Shown: piece by piece, positions 13,001-28,000 of the stretch
Layout of the letters: each line of letters starts with the position of its first letter
How positions within the stretch are numbered: the first letter of the stretch is position 1
Source of the DNA: Pisaster brevispinus
Lineage: Eukaryota; Echinodermata; Asteroidea; Forcipulatida; Asteriidae
Length of the DNA: 64,000 nt
Reading direction: 5' to 3'
Assembly: GCA_023634235.1 (NCBI GenBank)
Contig: JAMKCF010000022.1
Coordinates: 4,518,541 to 4,582,540 of the forward strand
Translations under genes and position numbers: made by a program
The notes under the pieces: model-generated
Told to the model about the DNA's origin: nothing
Databases searched by the model: none
What the model saw: only the letters and a program-made list of their open reading frames with translations

Positions 13001-16000
13001 TAACAACTGCAAGGGCTAGTAAACACCACTTCTTAACTTGCACTGTGGGCTAATAAAAATTACATAACCTACTTATTTAAAGAATAAATATTTAATCCTT
13101 TTTAGATATTTGTTTTTATGTGATAGTTTGTTTTGGGGTGTAAGAATGTAATTTCATAAAAACTTCTGAGGGGAGGGGGAGGGGAAAGTAAAAATTGACA
13201 ATTTATTATCCCAGTGGGCTACTTTACAAAATGCTTAAGAGCAAGGCCTGTGTCATAAAATTACCTGAACCAATATATGCGAAGGCCAATGAAGTTTAAA
13301 TAGCATCACATAGTATAACTGCATTGACTGCCAGATCACCTTGGACACATAGCTGATGACACTGGGAAACACTGAAATGAGACATTTCAAATAAATCAAT
13401 ACAAACTTTTTTCGAAAAGAAACCAATCAAACTTAGAGATCAACTTAAAAAAATTCAAATTTATGTTCTTTTGTTATACAAAGATTAAGGAGTATGTAAT
13501 GATTACATACATTTCGACTGAAACTCAATAAAAATTGCCTCATAATGTAAAATTGTACACACTTTTACCAGTGTCACACTGGGCAAAACCGCATAGTTCC
13601 ATGAAAGCTCCTTAGCACCTAGGAATAAAAACAACACTGTGACATCATAATACAGTCGACTCTCTGTAATTATATGAGGTTTGCCGGACTGGCCCGTTTT
13701 CCTTTTACACAATGTATTATCTGAACTCATAAACGCAGTGCACTATTATAGATACACTTGTCATCATAGTCCATGCACATGTATAGGGTAGAGTGGAGCG
13801 GTTTGCTTCTTTGTACAGTTCTTACGAGCATCCTGTACACAAAAACGTCAATGATATATGCACTTTTCTTGACTATGAGCATGGAAATTTAATATTGTGT
13901 ACATATAACTCAAGATAAAAATCATAGCAAAGTGATGTCAAACTTGCTGTTCAAGTGACCATGAGCAAGTTCGGGTGGGCGACTAGAGTGACCAGACTGT
14001 GTGACGTAGCTCTCGAACTGACTAGACCGACCATGCTCCAGTGCATGGTCGATCTAATCAATCTCCCTGTGCTCTATGGTTTCTGGTAAGTCTAGTCACT
14101 CTAGTCGCCCACCCGAACTTGCTCCATGATGTGACAGAATCTGTCCTGTGTAGCGCCTGAACTTGTTTTCGTTGGTAGCATTTCAAGCATAGGTTACCAG
14201 CAAAATGTTTCTGGTGTTCGGATCAGACAGAACTGCATGGCCGGTCTGATTCGATAAATAGTTTGGCAACAAGAATGTAATTTTCTAACCTTAACTGAAC
14301 AGTAAGCTTCTACATGTTCTACATGTACACAACAATTTTGTCAGATCTCACTACAAAAGTATGAAAAAAACCCAAATTTTTTCATCACAGGGCCACTAAA
14401 ATACCTCGCATTATCCGTGTTCTCGTTACGATCATACTCGTATCTTCCTTTTTTTAGAAACACGCATGGGACAGTTCGGGACCAGTTAAAAACCTTGTAT
14501 AAACAGGCATTTGTATCTTCCGAGCTGTCCGAGTCGACTGTATGGATTTTGATCCCCATACACACAATCAAGTATCTTAAATGCAATAAAAGCATACATA
14601 TGAAACAAAAAAACAATCAAAAAGACAGAAAGCAGGGGTTCAAGATAACATCCCAGTGTTGATGAAGAAGTTGCCCATCAAGCACTTCTGATGGGATTGA
14701 AATCTGCTCAGGTGACCAGGGGAGCTCTTCAGAAGAGGGAGAGGACAAAACTTGGAAGGGGAATGCCAAGGTTCGGGGAGCTGAGCCACACCAGTTCAAA
14801 CAACTGGCAGCACAAACAAATTCTTTAATACAGGGTCATCCCAGTCAGCATGATATGATGCCTTTGTGAGACCCTTGAATTTATTTAAGACTGAATTTGT
14901 GTCACCAGTGAATTATTTAGTTAAAAAAAAGTTGTTTTATGGTTGAGGGTTTGTGTATTACATCAGTAGGTCATGATACAATTTTATGAACAATCAATGC
15001 TTCAATTAGGAAACCATAAATTTGTCAATAGAAGCCAACGAGGCTGTAACATATGGAGCCCCTAAAAAAGGACATGTGATGAAAAAAATAAGAACTACAT
15101 AAATAATTCGTTCTTCATTCCGTGCAAAATCATAATGTACCCAAAATCATTATCTGTACTCGTTAAAGTATTTTGTTTACTCTGAAAAAGATATCTAAGT
15201 GTGTTCAAAATAAACCATTTTGCTCACTTGAACTTATTTCGCTCACTCATAGATTATTTTGTACACTCAAAATAATTTTGGTTACTCTGTATTGTTTTGA
15301 GAGAACAAAATGATATCGAGTGTATGAAAAAATTTATTTTGAGTGCATAAAAGTATTTTGAGCTCATGAAAAAGTTTATTTGGAGTGCTCAAACTAAATT
15401 ATGTTGGGCCCTCAAAATGATTTTGAATTTACAAAATAGTAAATTTTTCGCACTTGCAATCATTTTGTGCTCACTTTTTAGAGTCATGGGTTTTTTACAC
15501 ACTACAAAAGGCATAATAAATTATGTCATGGTGACGTCTCACAATGTTTTGGCCCAGCAAACACATCTTAAGTATCCCACAAGTATACAATCAAAAAATG
15601 TTTGTTGTTCCGACGTAAATTGATACTTTTTGAGGTATGGTTGTCTCAAGATTGGCTAAATAATATTCATGTCATTACAACTTAGTAAACTAGTTAATTA
15701 AGTTAAGCTAGTTGTTAACAATATCTTCATAACCTAAGCTTTGATATTGTAAGATCTGCCTCTTTCATATTAAACTAGGTATGACTTTACATGTGTAGGA
15801 GGGAACAAAAAGCACAAGTACTTTGACAGATGGAAAGAATTTTCAATCTTGCTACCAGGTTGAATCTGTTTGTACGGTTTAGTTAAGTCAGTTGAATTAA
15901 TTAATTTACACATGTACATGGTTTACATGTATCAGTTCAAATGTAATTAACAATTTATTCATACGGTTTATTTACAAAATGTGTTTGGTTTAATAAGTCA

Positions 16001-19000
16001 TTCACATGGTTTAGTAATCCATTGAATGAATTGATTTGAAGGGTCCATTAGATTAGCAAGTCCAGAATTAAGCCTGAGGACAGGCCAGCACAGTTAAGGT
16101 TTGGAGACATACTATATGGATGGGGAGCTTATTTAGGTTTAATGACGGATAAAGCTCAGCGTTTATGTAGAGTAAGGGTCAGGATAATGCTTGTGGAAGC
16201 AACGTAGGTGCAAAAAAGGAATTCAGGCTGAAATGTGAAATGTGCAATGGACGCCATTTCAGCAAGCACCTCTTTTGGTGCAACAATAGATCAGTGCAGA
16301 CAAAGACCATGCTATCAATGTGAAACAAAACATTTAATGCTGAAATGGCCCCCATGTGTATTTCACATATTTCTCTATATTCTTTGATGTGTACAAACCA
16401 CCCGGACATCTGTAGATGCATTTATTTCTGACTTACAGCAGATGTTTGTTATTTAAGGCAAAGTATACCCTTGGTTTTTGAAACCGTCTGATTGTTTTAA
16501 TCTTATAATGTGGATATATGCAATAAAACTAACCTATGAAAGTTTTATTTCAAAAGGTGGTCGCACTTTTGAGATTTTGCAGAAAATCTGGAACGAATAT
16601 GTCCATGAATGAAGAATAATCTCTAATAGGAATACACCATTTGACAGTAACGCTTCTTAGGATTCAAAAACTAAAACCAACTGTTAATACGACCGCAGAT
16701 CAAGATCCTGTGTCGCGTTTACACCAGCGCTTGATCCAGCTCCGATCCCACTTTTGAACCGGATGTACAATGTATATTGGTCACGACATCACCGCTCCTC
16801 GCAAAGAGCTCAAGGGTCACGATTACAGCACGCCACTTCTAGAAATAATTATTATCAATGCGAAGGTAGAATGCAGAAAATACAGTACAGCAGATGAGTC
16901 GGATAACTACGACCATGGAGGTTGAAATAGATGGGAAAATTTAATTCAACAAAGACACGCACAAAAATAAAAACAGCGACGGATGTCCCACCAAAGCACA
17001 AGCGCGCCATTCGTAGCGAAACTGGAAATGACCACATCGAATTGCGGTGTCTGATCCACCTTTGCGTTTACACTTGTATTTGGAATCCACTTTGCCGGAT
17101 CTGATCCACCAATTGCTGGATTCAACCCTCCTCGAAAGGTGGATTAAAATTGCCGGATCTTGAACCGGGTCTGATCCGGCTTTTTTGCATTTACACTAGC
17201 CGTTAATCCACATTGCCGGATCAGACCCGGGTCTGATCCACCTTTCTGGATCTAGTGTTTTTATTTTTGTGCGTGTTTTTGGATGTTTTTAACTGGAAGG
17301 TATTTATGAATGGGAATAAAAGAGTAATGACTCAGTCTTTAAACTTTGCAGAGTCATGGCCATGCGATAAAGATCTTTTATTGTTTGGCCATGACCCTGC
17401 TGGTTTTAAATAGCCATTTAAGACCTGAGCTTCACACTCTTTTATTCCCTTTAGGGGAGGGTTCGTTTGTCCTCTGTTAAACAACTTGGACTTTACAAAT
17501 TCTATAAAACAATTTTTTTGTGGTGAACTTGTGACAACTCTTGAGGTATATGCTGTCTTACTCTACAGCTTAATGAGGCAGGAGAGTAGTACTTACCTCT
17601 TAGAAATCCTGGTGGGTCTGACATTATGTGTAATTTAATTTTGTCATTCACAAGTAGATCTCCATGAGGCTTTGATCCTGTGAGCAAAAAGTATACATAT
17701 TCAAAGTGTAAATAACAGATAACTAATATAGCTGTTGTGTAGAAGATTGCAAATTTTGATTGCTTACGACATTTGACCCAGAAGATGAAATTTCATATTT
17801 GAAAAAATCATAACTCGCGAACCACACAATGACAGTGGCTTTTTATCATCTATACATCATCAGAGAGGGCTCTAAAGACTTACAAACGCTACACAGTGTG
17901 ACATCATTTAACCTTGACTTCCGGTTAACTAATTTGAATGTCATGCGATCCCCTTGTTTTGTTAGGTAAACAAAAATGTTGTCTAGTTTTAAATGTTAAT
18001 GTTAAGATGATGTCATTGTCCTCAAAAAGTTACGGTTTTATCGATATACTAAGGTCTAAGTTGATAAGTTTCAAGTCTAGATGACATTTACTTTTTGCAA
18101 AAATTGCAACAAAAGGTTCAATAATGTGCAATAAGTTTTCGGCTGTAGGCAAAGCACCTTAACAAAACAAAAAAACAGTACAATAACAATACGTTTTTCT
18201 ACTGTTAGTGTTAGCCAAACACCTAAAATTAAAAAGGAAACAATATAATAAAAACTCATACAAAAACAATAGGCCTAGGTGTGCTAACCATAAACAATTT
18301 AGTGCTTGTCGAAACAAACACTACATGTTCGGGTTTCATTTGTAAGGGGCGCCGTTTGTCAATTAATTGTTCAGCGTATTTCTGACATGTTTTTACCTTG
18401 GTTTGTAACAATTTGTATGTAAACAATAAAAATTGTTGTCAAAATTATTTTGTGGTTTACATACCATGAATAAACAATCAACACTTATAAATTATGATTG
18501 ATAAACCATGAAAATTAAATAATCAAACAACGTGGTTTATCAAACATTATTTATAAACCATGAAAACTGAAGCATCATAAAACATGGTTGCACTGCAGGA
18601 TGTCAGTATCTGTTGCACTGCACTGACATCCTGGGTATAGGCCTAAAGCTTCTCTACAATGCAAACAAAATTTTACTTTATCTTTTCCATATTTTTACCC
18701 GATATAAGAAGCTAAAATTCAGTTCATATACAGTTTTCTTCAAGACCCTAATGTTACACTTTTGATGAGTCCAAAATAACAAAGTCCATAGATGACACAA
18801 GTAATGTGAACTAAGCTTCAGCACGCTGGAACAGGTATTGTTTAAAGGTTTTTTTATCTTCTATTTATTAGCTGTTCCAGCACAGCACGCTGGAACAGGT
18901 ATTGTTTTCATAAGGTTTTTTTTCTTCTATTTATTATTATTATTATTATTTTATTTTGTTATTTTTCTTCTCGGCAATTTTTTCTCTGGGCCTAAATGGG

Positions 19001-22000
19001 AAAATGCAAACTTTTAAACATTGTATTAAGTTCATAAATCTACCATGTTTAGACCTTGAATAGACCTAGTGCATAAACAATGATATCATTGAGTATCAAA
19101 CTACATGTACAAGCCATTTAAGTTGTAAAAAATGACTATTAATTTGCTTATTGCTGTATTTCATTGAATTTTACAGTTATGGTGTTCATAATTGGGCATC
19201 TGATATCGAGACTCGGGCAACATTTGAAAGTTTACGCCAAATCGTTTTACCTTTACCATCTGTCATACCGGAAGGTCAAAGTTTGCCTTTGTTTTTGTTT
19301 TTTAAAACAATTTTCAGGGCATAAGTCAAGATTGGAATTGAATTGAACATTGAAACTCATCAGACAATTGAACCTTAATATCAAGACCACACAAACTTGA
19401 TGATGTCATGCACATCCAGAGATAATCTAGATCTAATGTTTGAAAAAATCATAACTCCTGAACCACACATTGGATTTTTACAATCCATACATCATCTGAA
19501 AGGTCTTAATAAATTAAACACGTGCTACACAAAATGTGACCCCATTTGACCTCAAATTCTTGTTCAAACCGGAAGTTGAAACTGAATGTCTCTTCTGAAC
19601 CACACATTGGATTTTTACAATTAATGCATCCAATAACACACAGAATATGACCCAACTTGACCTTGACTTCCGGTTCAAACCGGAAGATGAAATTAATATT
19701 TTTTAAATCATAACTCCTGAACCACACATTGGATTTTTATTATCTATACGCCATCAGAAAGGGCTCCTAAGACTTAACAATGCTACACAGTGTGACTTCA
19801 TTTGACCTTTACTTCCGGTTCAAACGGAAGTTTAAATTTCATGTTTTAAAAAACTCAAAACTTCTAAACCACACATAAATTTTTATACAATCAATACATA
19901 ATTTGAAAAGTATGTAATAAAAACAACTTAAGAAATGATACACAAAGTTGCAGGTTTGGAACAGCTCTGTGTTTCGTTTATAATTGTTTTTGCATTGGTA
20001 GGGGACCTTTACCCTGGACTCTGGTGTGTTGTATGCAACGGAGGAGTCCAACCATGCAAACCTGGATTTGGGTAGGGTTACTCCCAGAACTGTGTATGAG
20101 GTTTGTTCCGCTATTAGTCCGAAAGCCCGGCAAAGTTAAACAAAAAAAATTAGTGTAAAAGGTTTGAAGTGTGGGATATGTACATGTAGCACCCACAGAG
20201 GGAACCTTAAAATGTGAATTCTTAAGTGCACCGAGTGGTGTGTTGGGAGGGGGGACCCCCTAATTTTGAATGCTAGCGAAAATTTCTTGGATTGAAAAGC
20301 TATAGTCCACTGAGTTGATTAAGATTTCTATATACAAGACAATCAATATTGCTGCCAAGTCTAATTAAAAAGGCCCTAAATTAGCACAAATTACATGTTT
20401 AACCCAAGTTTTGAGTGCAAGGTGACACTGTGCTGACTCAAAATCAACTACTTCAGAAAAATTTTAAATGGTGCCATCTTTGCTTAACATGCTTAATAAG
20501 AAAGGGTCAAAGGTCAATCTCAGGTCAAAAGTGCCATTTAATAAAAATGTAGGCAAAGTGGTATCATAGATTGAAAGGGTAAAAGGAATTGTTTTAAAAT
20601 CAAAATAAAATTTGATTTAATCAAAAATTGGAGTGCAACCAAAGTTTCTTCAGGGATTGAAGGCTATAGTCTGCTGAATGAGCATTTGATACTTAAGAAA
20701 AACATTTACAGTGCCAAGTTAAAAATTCAATAATTAAGAAGTCATTTAATTAGCACTAATCAGGCCTCAAAGTTCCCGGCAGCCACGACGGCCATGGCCG
20801 CCGGTGCCCTTGTAACTGGCCGTGGTGCCCCTCCAAAAATTACCTTCTTCAAAGCCATAATTGCCGTGCCCTAAATTCCCGTTGGCCGTCGTGCCCTTTT
20901 TAATAGAAGTTAAATACATTTTCAGTGTTGTCCAGAAGCACCAGCTGCCGCGATTTTACGGAAACCTTTTTACCCAGTTGTCAATGATTACGAAAAAACA
21001 AACTTTTCTACACACACGAAGCGGTGTCTTTGTGGTTTTGTGACTTGGTTTTGTGACTCAAAGGAGTGGGTGGTGTGTTCTTTTAAACCTGGAAAGTGTG
21101 TTGACATCTGGTGGCTTACAGTTTTACGGTTTGTTTATGAATAAGATATGATTTATCAATATTTTGTTCATGCAAATTGTTTCATCGGGTTAACCACCCA
21201 TAGGGAAACCTCTGGCCAATTTTCAAATTTATATTTTTTAAGTTTTGTGTATAAAACTTTCAGGGTAACTAATGCACTATGGTGTTATTTTGATTTACAA
21301 CTCATAGTTTATTAATGGCCTTCGTGCCTTTTTAAAAATTTCACTTTTGGCCTTGGTGCCCAATCTACTGGTGCCCTCCAAAATTTGGCTTGCTCCAAGG
21401 CCAAAGTGGCCTTGCCCTAAAAATGATGAAGTTTGAGGCCTGACTAATTACAGCAGATAATTAAAAACGCTACTTTTGATATTGACAACATGAAGTGGGT
21501 TGCATTAAAAAATAAATAAACTTGGAAAGGTTTACATACATTGTATGTATGCAAGATTTAATACAATTCTGGCTTTTTAACTGTACTTTTTATATGGTAA
21601 TATTTTGTATCATTTCGAAACAACTTGGTGTAAATGGAGAATCTCTTGGAAACAACACCGTGACTTTTGCAGTTTCCTGCTGTTTTTTTATGAAATTTTT
21701 CATAAATCCATCCGATGTTCATTAATGATACACACATGGTACAGCACAAACGTATCTATCTGGAAGTATAATAATTTAAAATGTAACCAATGATTAATAG
21801 TCTAGTCAATCTAGCGTTATTTAGGACTCAACCCACCACAAAAAGTGGTTTACAGCTATTAACATACAAATTAAATGTTTGTGTTTACCTTGAAAGTTGA
21901 TAGTTGTTATTCTGTGTATGCATGCATTGTACGACAACTCATGTCAACACAAAGCACTATGGATCTTCACTTGTGCTCTGCTTTTTATAAAATAGATAGT

Positions 22001-25000
22001 TCGTGAAGAGCTATGTAGTAGGATTGTGGATGTTGTGGGCTACAGCAGCACACGGTATGAAGTTTCTGTTGCATTCTATCTTTGTTAGTCACCATCAGTG
22101 GATTGTTTTTGCAGCACTGTGTACAGATTACACCAACATACTACATTATTCTGGGGAGACAATGCTGGCACCAGCCTAACACAAATGAGTGGCAATGTAA
22201 TCTTCTTTCGTATGAGGAGCAGCTTAGAGTGTCAGAATAGAAAAGAAAGCCAGGTCAATGCTATAGCTATGGCGTTGTTTGGTTGCCTTGAGACCTACAT
22301 GTACAGGGAATGACCTCAGAGTTTGTGATGATGTGCTAGACAGTCTGATCAGAGTTAAAGGTGCCCGTAGTCACAGGCAGGGTTGTCTGTCATCTTTCAT
22401 TTGTTTAGGTGATGAACTGTTCTGGCAGGAAAGGTCCTGATCCTGCTTTAAAAAAAACTGTCAAACTGTTGTTGAGGAAGTTTGAAACCTGTGACCTCTT
22501 CTGTGGGATCCTTGACAAGGTCTTTGTTGGCAAATACATGTAGACATGTGCCCAGAGATTTTGCAATTCCGACTGAGGTTAAAAATTGACATTTTCAAGG
22601 TTATCTATGGTACCCCAGAAGGATTTAGTGAGATTTAAGGCGTATTATTCTCCGCAGAATGTTCAGGTCCTTGTGCATACATGTAGGCAGGTCTGAGTTA
22701 GCTTCAATGCATCCCTATTTTTTCCTGCGTATGCAGGGTGGATTGATGAGAGAGATAAAGAGTACCTGAGATAGTTCAGGATGGTGTACACTCCGTTGGT
22801 GTGGCAGCTCTCAGTCCATACTGGTGCACAGTACTCATTATAGTATGTGGAATTCACCAGGGTAGGGCTTGCAGTGCATGTTATTAGTGCAGAAAAGTCG
22901 GGGAGATTTGCAGGAAAACAAAGAAAATGTTAAGACCCTTCGTTGTCCAAGACCTTGGTGGGATCCAGGGAACAAAAATACTTGACGCTCTTTATGTATA
23001 TTCATTACAAACGTGTACAGTGTGCGGTGTACATCATGTACATACATGTAGATCTGAGCATTGGTTGTGTGTACGCGCAAACACCATGGTCTTGGAACCA
23101 AGACTAGGCAAGTAGGAGATGCTCAAATAATTTGTTTGATGTAGAGAGGAGTGAGATTGAGCCATAGCTTTCAGGGTCTTCAGCCATTTTACCTGTTTTT
23201 TAATGGTAATTAAACTTTAACATTCATGTAGACGATGAAACTAACAAGGAGGCCAAATCGTTCAACGACTTGTTGGACATGGATAACTTAAAGCAGCACA
23301 TAAATGGCTCTACTCACAAGGCCGGTCACACACTTGATCTGCTCATCGCACCCAAGTTGAGCCACATTGTTTGTGACTCTTCTGTAGTAACTGGATTACC
23401 ATCTGACCACCATGCAGTCCTCTTTACTCTTGACTTCACTCGTCCTGGGTTGTCTAAGAGACGCATCTGCTGCCGTAAGTTACGCGCAATCGACTTTGAC
23501 AAATTTCGCTCCGATATTGTCAACTCTGTTCTCACTCAGTCATCGACCATGAGCGCTTCTGAATTAGCTGAACAGTACAACCATGTTCTACATGAGCTCA
23601 TCGATAAGTACGCACCTGAAAGAGCCATAGACGTAACGATCAGACCCCTTGCGCCTTGGTATACGGAGGAGGTTCGAGAGGCAAAACGACGTCTTGAGCG
23701 TCTCATGATCAAATCTGGACTTGAAATTCACAGACAGCTATACCGAGATCAATGTGCCATCTATAATAACACAATTCTCTCATCAAAATCTCAGTATCTT
23801 CAGTCTGAAATTGCCCAATCTGATAATAAGTAGCTTTTCAGGCTTGTAAACAAGCTCACCTCCCCATCATCATCACCGACTCTACCTGAACACCAATCAG
23901 ATGAGCATCTGGCTAAATTTGCACAGTTCTTCCATGAAAAAACACAGAACATTGCAATTTCGTTTGACAGTGTCTCTCAACCGGATGTCAGAGACATGCC
24001 TGTTCCAGAAACTATAACTAGTAGCTTTACACACTTCCAACCTACCTCAGAGGATGCTGTCAGAAGAGTGATTGTAGATAGCCCATCAAAATCATGCTCA
24101 TTGGACCTCGTTCCTACCTGGATAGTAAAACTTTGCTTGGATGAACTTCTTCCATATATCACTCAAATAATCAACCAGTCGCTAATGTCAGGCGTTTTTC
24201 CAGCTGCATACAAAACATCCCACGTTGTTCCACTGCTCAAGAAACCCAACCTCGACCCTAATGACTTCAAAAACTATCGACCAATTGCTAATCTAATGTT
24301 CATTGCAAAGGTTCTTGAAAAAATCGCATCTGCACAACTTCACACATATCTTCTGGATAATCACCTTTTTTCTGAGGCTCAATCAGCATATCGAAAGTTT
24401 CATTCTACTGAGACTGCCTTGACTAAAGTCTCGAATGACATCCTTCTAGCAATTGACAAGGGTCGAGAAGCTGTTCTCATTTTACTGGATTTTTCTTCGG
24501 CTTTTGACACTATCGACCATTACACCCTCATACAGCGCTTCAAGAGTTGCTATGGCATTGATGGCACTGCACTAGATTGGTTAGTGTCATATCTGGAGAA
24601 TAGTGAGCAACGAATTGTTGTCAACGGCGTTCTCTCCCAGGCCCATCCCCTTCCTCGTGGTGTACCTCAGGGGTCAGTTATGGGACCTCTTGAGTTCATA
24701 CTCTATACCGGTCCTCTGAGCAAGGTCATCAGTGCTCATCGTGACGTTCAACACGTTATGTATGCTGACGATACGCAAGTCTATATCATTTTAAACCCAA
24801 AGGAGCACCACGAAGCTATAAATTCCTTGCAAGAGTGTATGAGTGATCTGCAATATTGGGCTGTGACCAACAAGCTCAAGTTCAACTCTACAAAGACAGA
24901 GCTCATACACATCACCTCACAGTTCCGTAAATCAAAGAATCTACCGGTAATGAGCATTGGTGGGGATGCTGTCACTGTCTCTGAGTCAGCTCGTGACCTC

Positions 25001-28000
25001 TGCGTTATTCTTGACAGCCACCTACAGTTGGATAAACATATACACAATGTTTGCTGTGCAGCATCTTTTGGTATTTATAAAATTGGGAAACTCCGAAACT
25101 ACCTTGACGCCAAATCAACAGAGCGCCTCGTCCATGCTCTCATCACATCCCATCTTGACTATTGCAATAGTTTATTGTATGCCTTACCAGTTAATCACAT
25201 AGCCCCACTTCAACGTGTACAAAATACTGCTGCACGCATGGTCATGAGAGTAAAGCGTGGTGAACATATTACACCGGTTCTCCGTTCTCTACACTGGCTT
25301 CCTATTCACAAGCGGATTCAGTTCAAAATCCTTCTTCTTGTATACAAAGCAATAATACATGGCCTCAATAGTCTCATCTCACAAAAGTTGCCTACTTCAT
25401 CCATGAGCCTTCGATCAACATCCAATATTTATCTTCAACTTTCCAATGGCCCACGCACGAACACCCGCTATGGTGAAAGAGCATTCTCAGTAGCTGCACC
25501 AACTTGCTGGAACAAGCTCCCTCTACACATCCGTGACTCATCTTCCATCAGCTCATTCAAGTCTCAGTTAAAAACACATCTTTTCAGACAATGTTAAAGC
25601 GCTTTGTAACGCCTGTGGAAAGCGCTATACAAATGTTATTATTATTATTATTATTAATTACTTTTTCGTATCTCTTTGGTCGTGGGATAAATTGTTGAAT
25701 GGATGTGAGTAAAGTGTGAGCCCTTTGAGGCCAAGGTTCTTCAGGAAAGTGGCTGTAGTACATATAAAGATTACTTCCCACTTCTAAAAAACAATGATTT
25801 TGATACTACTGTAAGGTATCCAATTTGCACACCAACATGCAGACAGTCTGACGATTAAGGATGCCATACATCAGAGATGGGTAGGGTTCTGCGCCCAACA
25901 GAATGTTTCCTTCTGTCAAACAGTCATGACCCTGAAGAAGGTGTAGTTGAGTTGTTGTATCTACATGTAGATAATCAAGCAGGCCTACAATCTCTGCAGC
26001 AGGCAGTGTTTTGATGAGAGATCCGTCTGGAGAGATCTTTGCCTTGTTATGATAACCCACTGCTATCAGATTGTTGTCATTCACTGCAATACATGTTGGT
26101 TTCTTGCCTGGTATGAACTGATGGAGGAGATGACAATTCCTGCTGATGTTATTGACTGCTTCATTGTCTAGAAAAAATGAGCTCACCATTCTTGGTCACA
26201 CCAGTCACACTGCTTGGTCTGATCAGATATTTGATTTGAAGTGCTTGTGGGATGACAGTAGGATTGCTCTCTGCCATATTTGTTGATATTCAAACCAAGC
26301 TTACAATCAACAGGCAATGATTCATTTGAATCCTAAGAAACTCCTTGGAGAATGAGGATGAACAGTCAGTTACTCCCAGTCAAACTGACCTTCCACCTGT
26401 TCCACTGAAATTCCTTGAGATCTTTAGATGCAAGGCGGGGTCCTACACCAAAAAGTGCAGTAGTGCACAGGCAAGAAGCATGGCCTTAACTGCTCTTGGA
26501 TGAGTGGTGAGTGCAAAGGTTTAACCAGTGCTTAACTCACCCAAGCTGGACATGACTGTGTATAGCACCAAACACCAAGATTAGCCCAGAAACATACAAA
26601 ACAATCTTGATTATCATGATTGGATGCTTAGATAAAAAGTTAGACCCATTGCAGAAAAAAACTTGAAAATTTTTATATAAATAATGGTGACAACAAATTT
26701 TTATATTGCACATTATAATGCATGTAAAAAAAATGAATTGTGCAATCACCATCACTGACCATAAAAGCATGGGTCTAGCCACTTCTGTTGTCACTGTAAG
26801 CTGCTTAGATACAAAATTACTGCACTTTTTTGTAATGGTACAATAATTAATCCAGAAATGTGCTGATAATATTAAATTATCCTAAAGACATGGGTCGACA
26901 CTCCATTTGTCAACATTGGATGCTTAGAAACAGACTTATGTATAGCCAGAAATCAGCGTTTTAATAATGGCGACAGCTAATTATGCAAGTTTGAAGCCTT
27001 TTCACTAAATATATTGTCTAGTATGGTGTTCTGAAATGCAAAGCAGTGATTTAAAAAAATGCAATTAGTGGTGGGTCAACCACTATATTGACTTGACTAT
27101 TTCGGTTGTACATATGAAGCAACAAGTGGTTGACTGTTTTCCACATTGATGATGCATAATAAAATTATAAAAAGTGATTGTAAAAGCATTGTTTAAAGAT
27201 GGACTACAACGAAAACTCACACATTAAATTTATTATCGAACCTTGTTTAATGTTGTGTTCAGGTAACAATGTATTGTTGTGGTCATGTTTTTCTCTAAAT
27301 AATTTTGTTGCAATTTGACCGAAAAAATTAGACCTAGATTCTTCGATTTTGAAATTTCCCGCCATGTACTGATTTCCAGCAAAGATCCGTTGAAAACCAC
27401 AATGAAGTCCACGATATAGTACCAGCGGAAGTAGGAATAGACCTCCATGGATTACACCACTTCAAATTTTCTTAGTTGATTTTGAGTCAGCACAGTGTCA
27501 CTCTGCACTCAAAATTTTGATTAAACGGGTAGTTAGTGCTAATTTAGGGCCTTCTTAGTAAGACTTGGCACCAATCCTATTATAAATTTTCTTATTTAAA
27601 TTTAATATGGAATATCTTAGTCAGTGGACCATAGCCTTCCAATCCATTATGAAATTTTGCTTGCACTAAAAATTTTGATTAAATTGATTTTCTGGGTGAC
27701 ATTATCACTTGATCGAACCGCATTGTTCTAAGAGTAGGCGGATTCTACATATATCCATCGCACACTTCAAACCTTTCACCATGTTCACACTAGATATTTT
27801 AATTGATAAAACTTGCTGGGCTTCTGGACTATTACTATATCGTCCACAATTGCGGAATAAACCTCCATAGTTCTAGACCCAGTAACCGGTAACTGGGCTG
27901 GGGCGCTGTACTCCTTTTTTCTAAATTTTGGTCAGTATGACCAAAGAAAGATGACAAAATTTCGAAAAGAGGAGTACAGCGCCCAAGTAACTGTGTCTAG

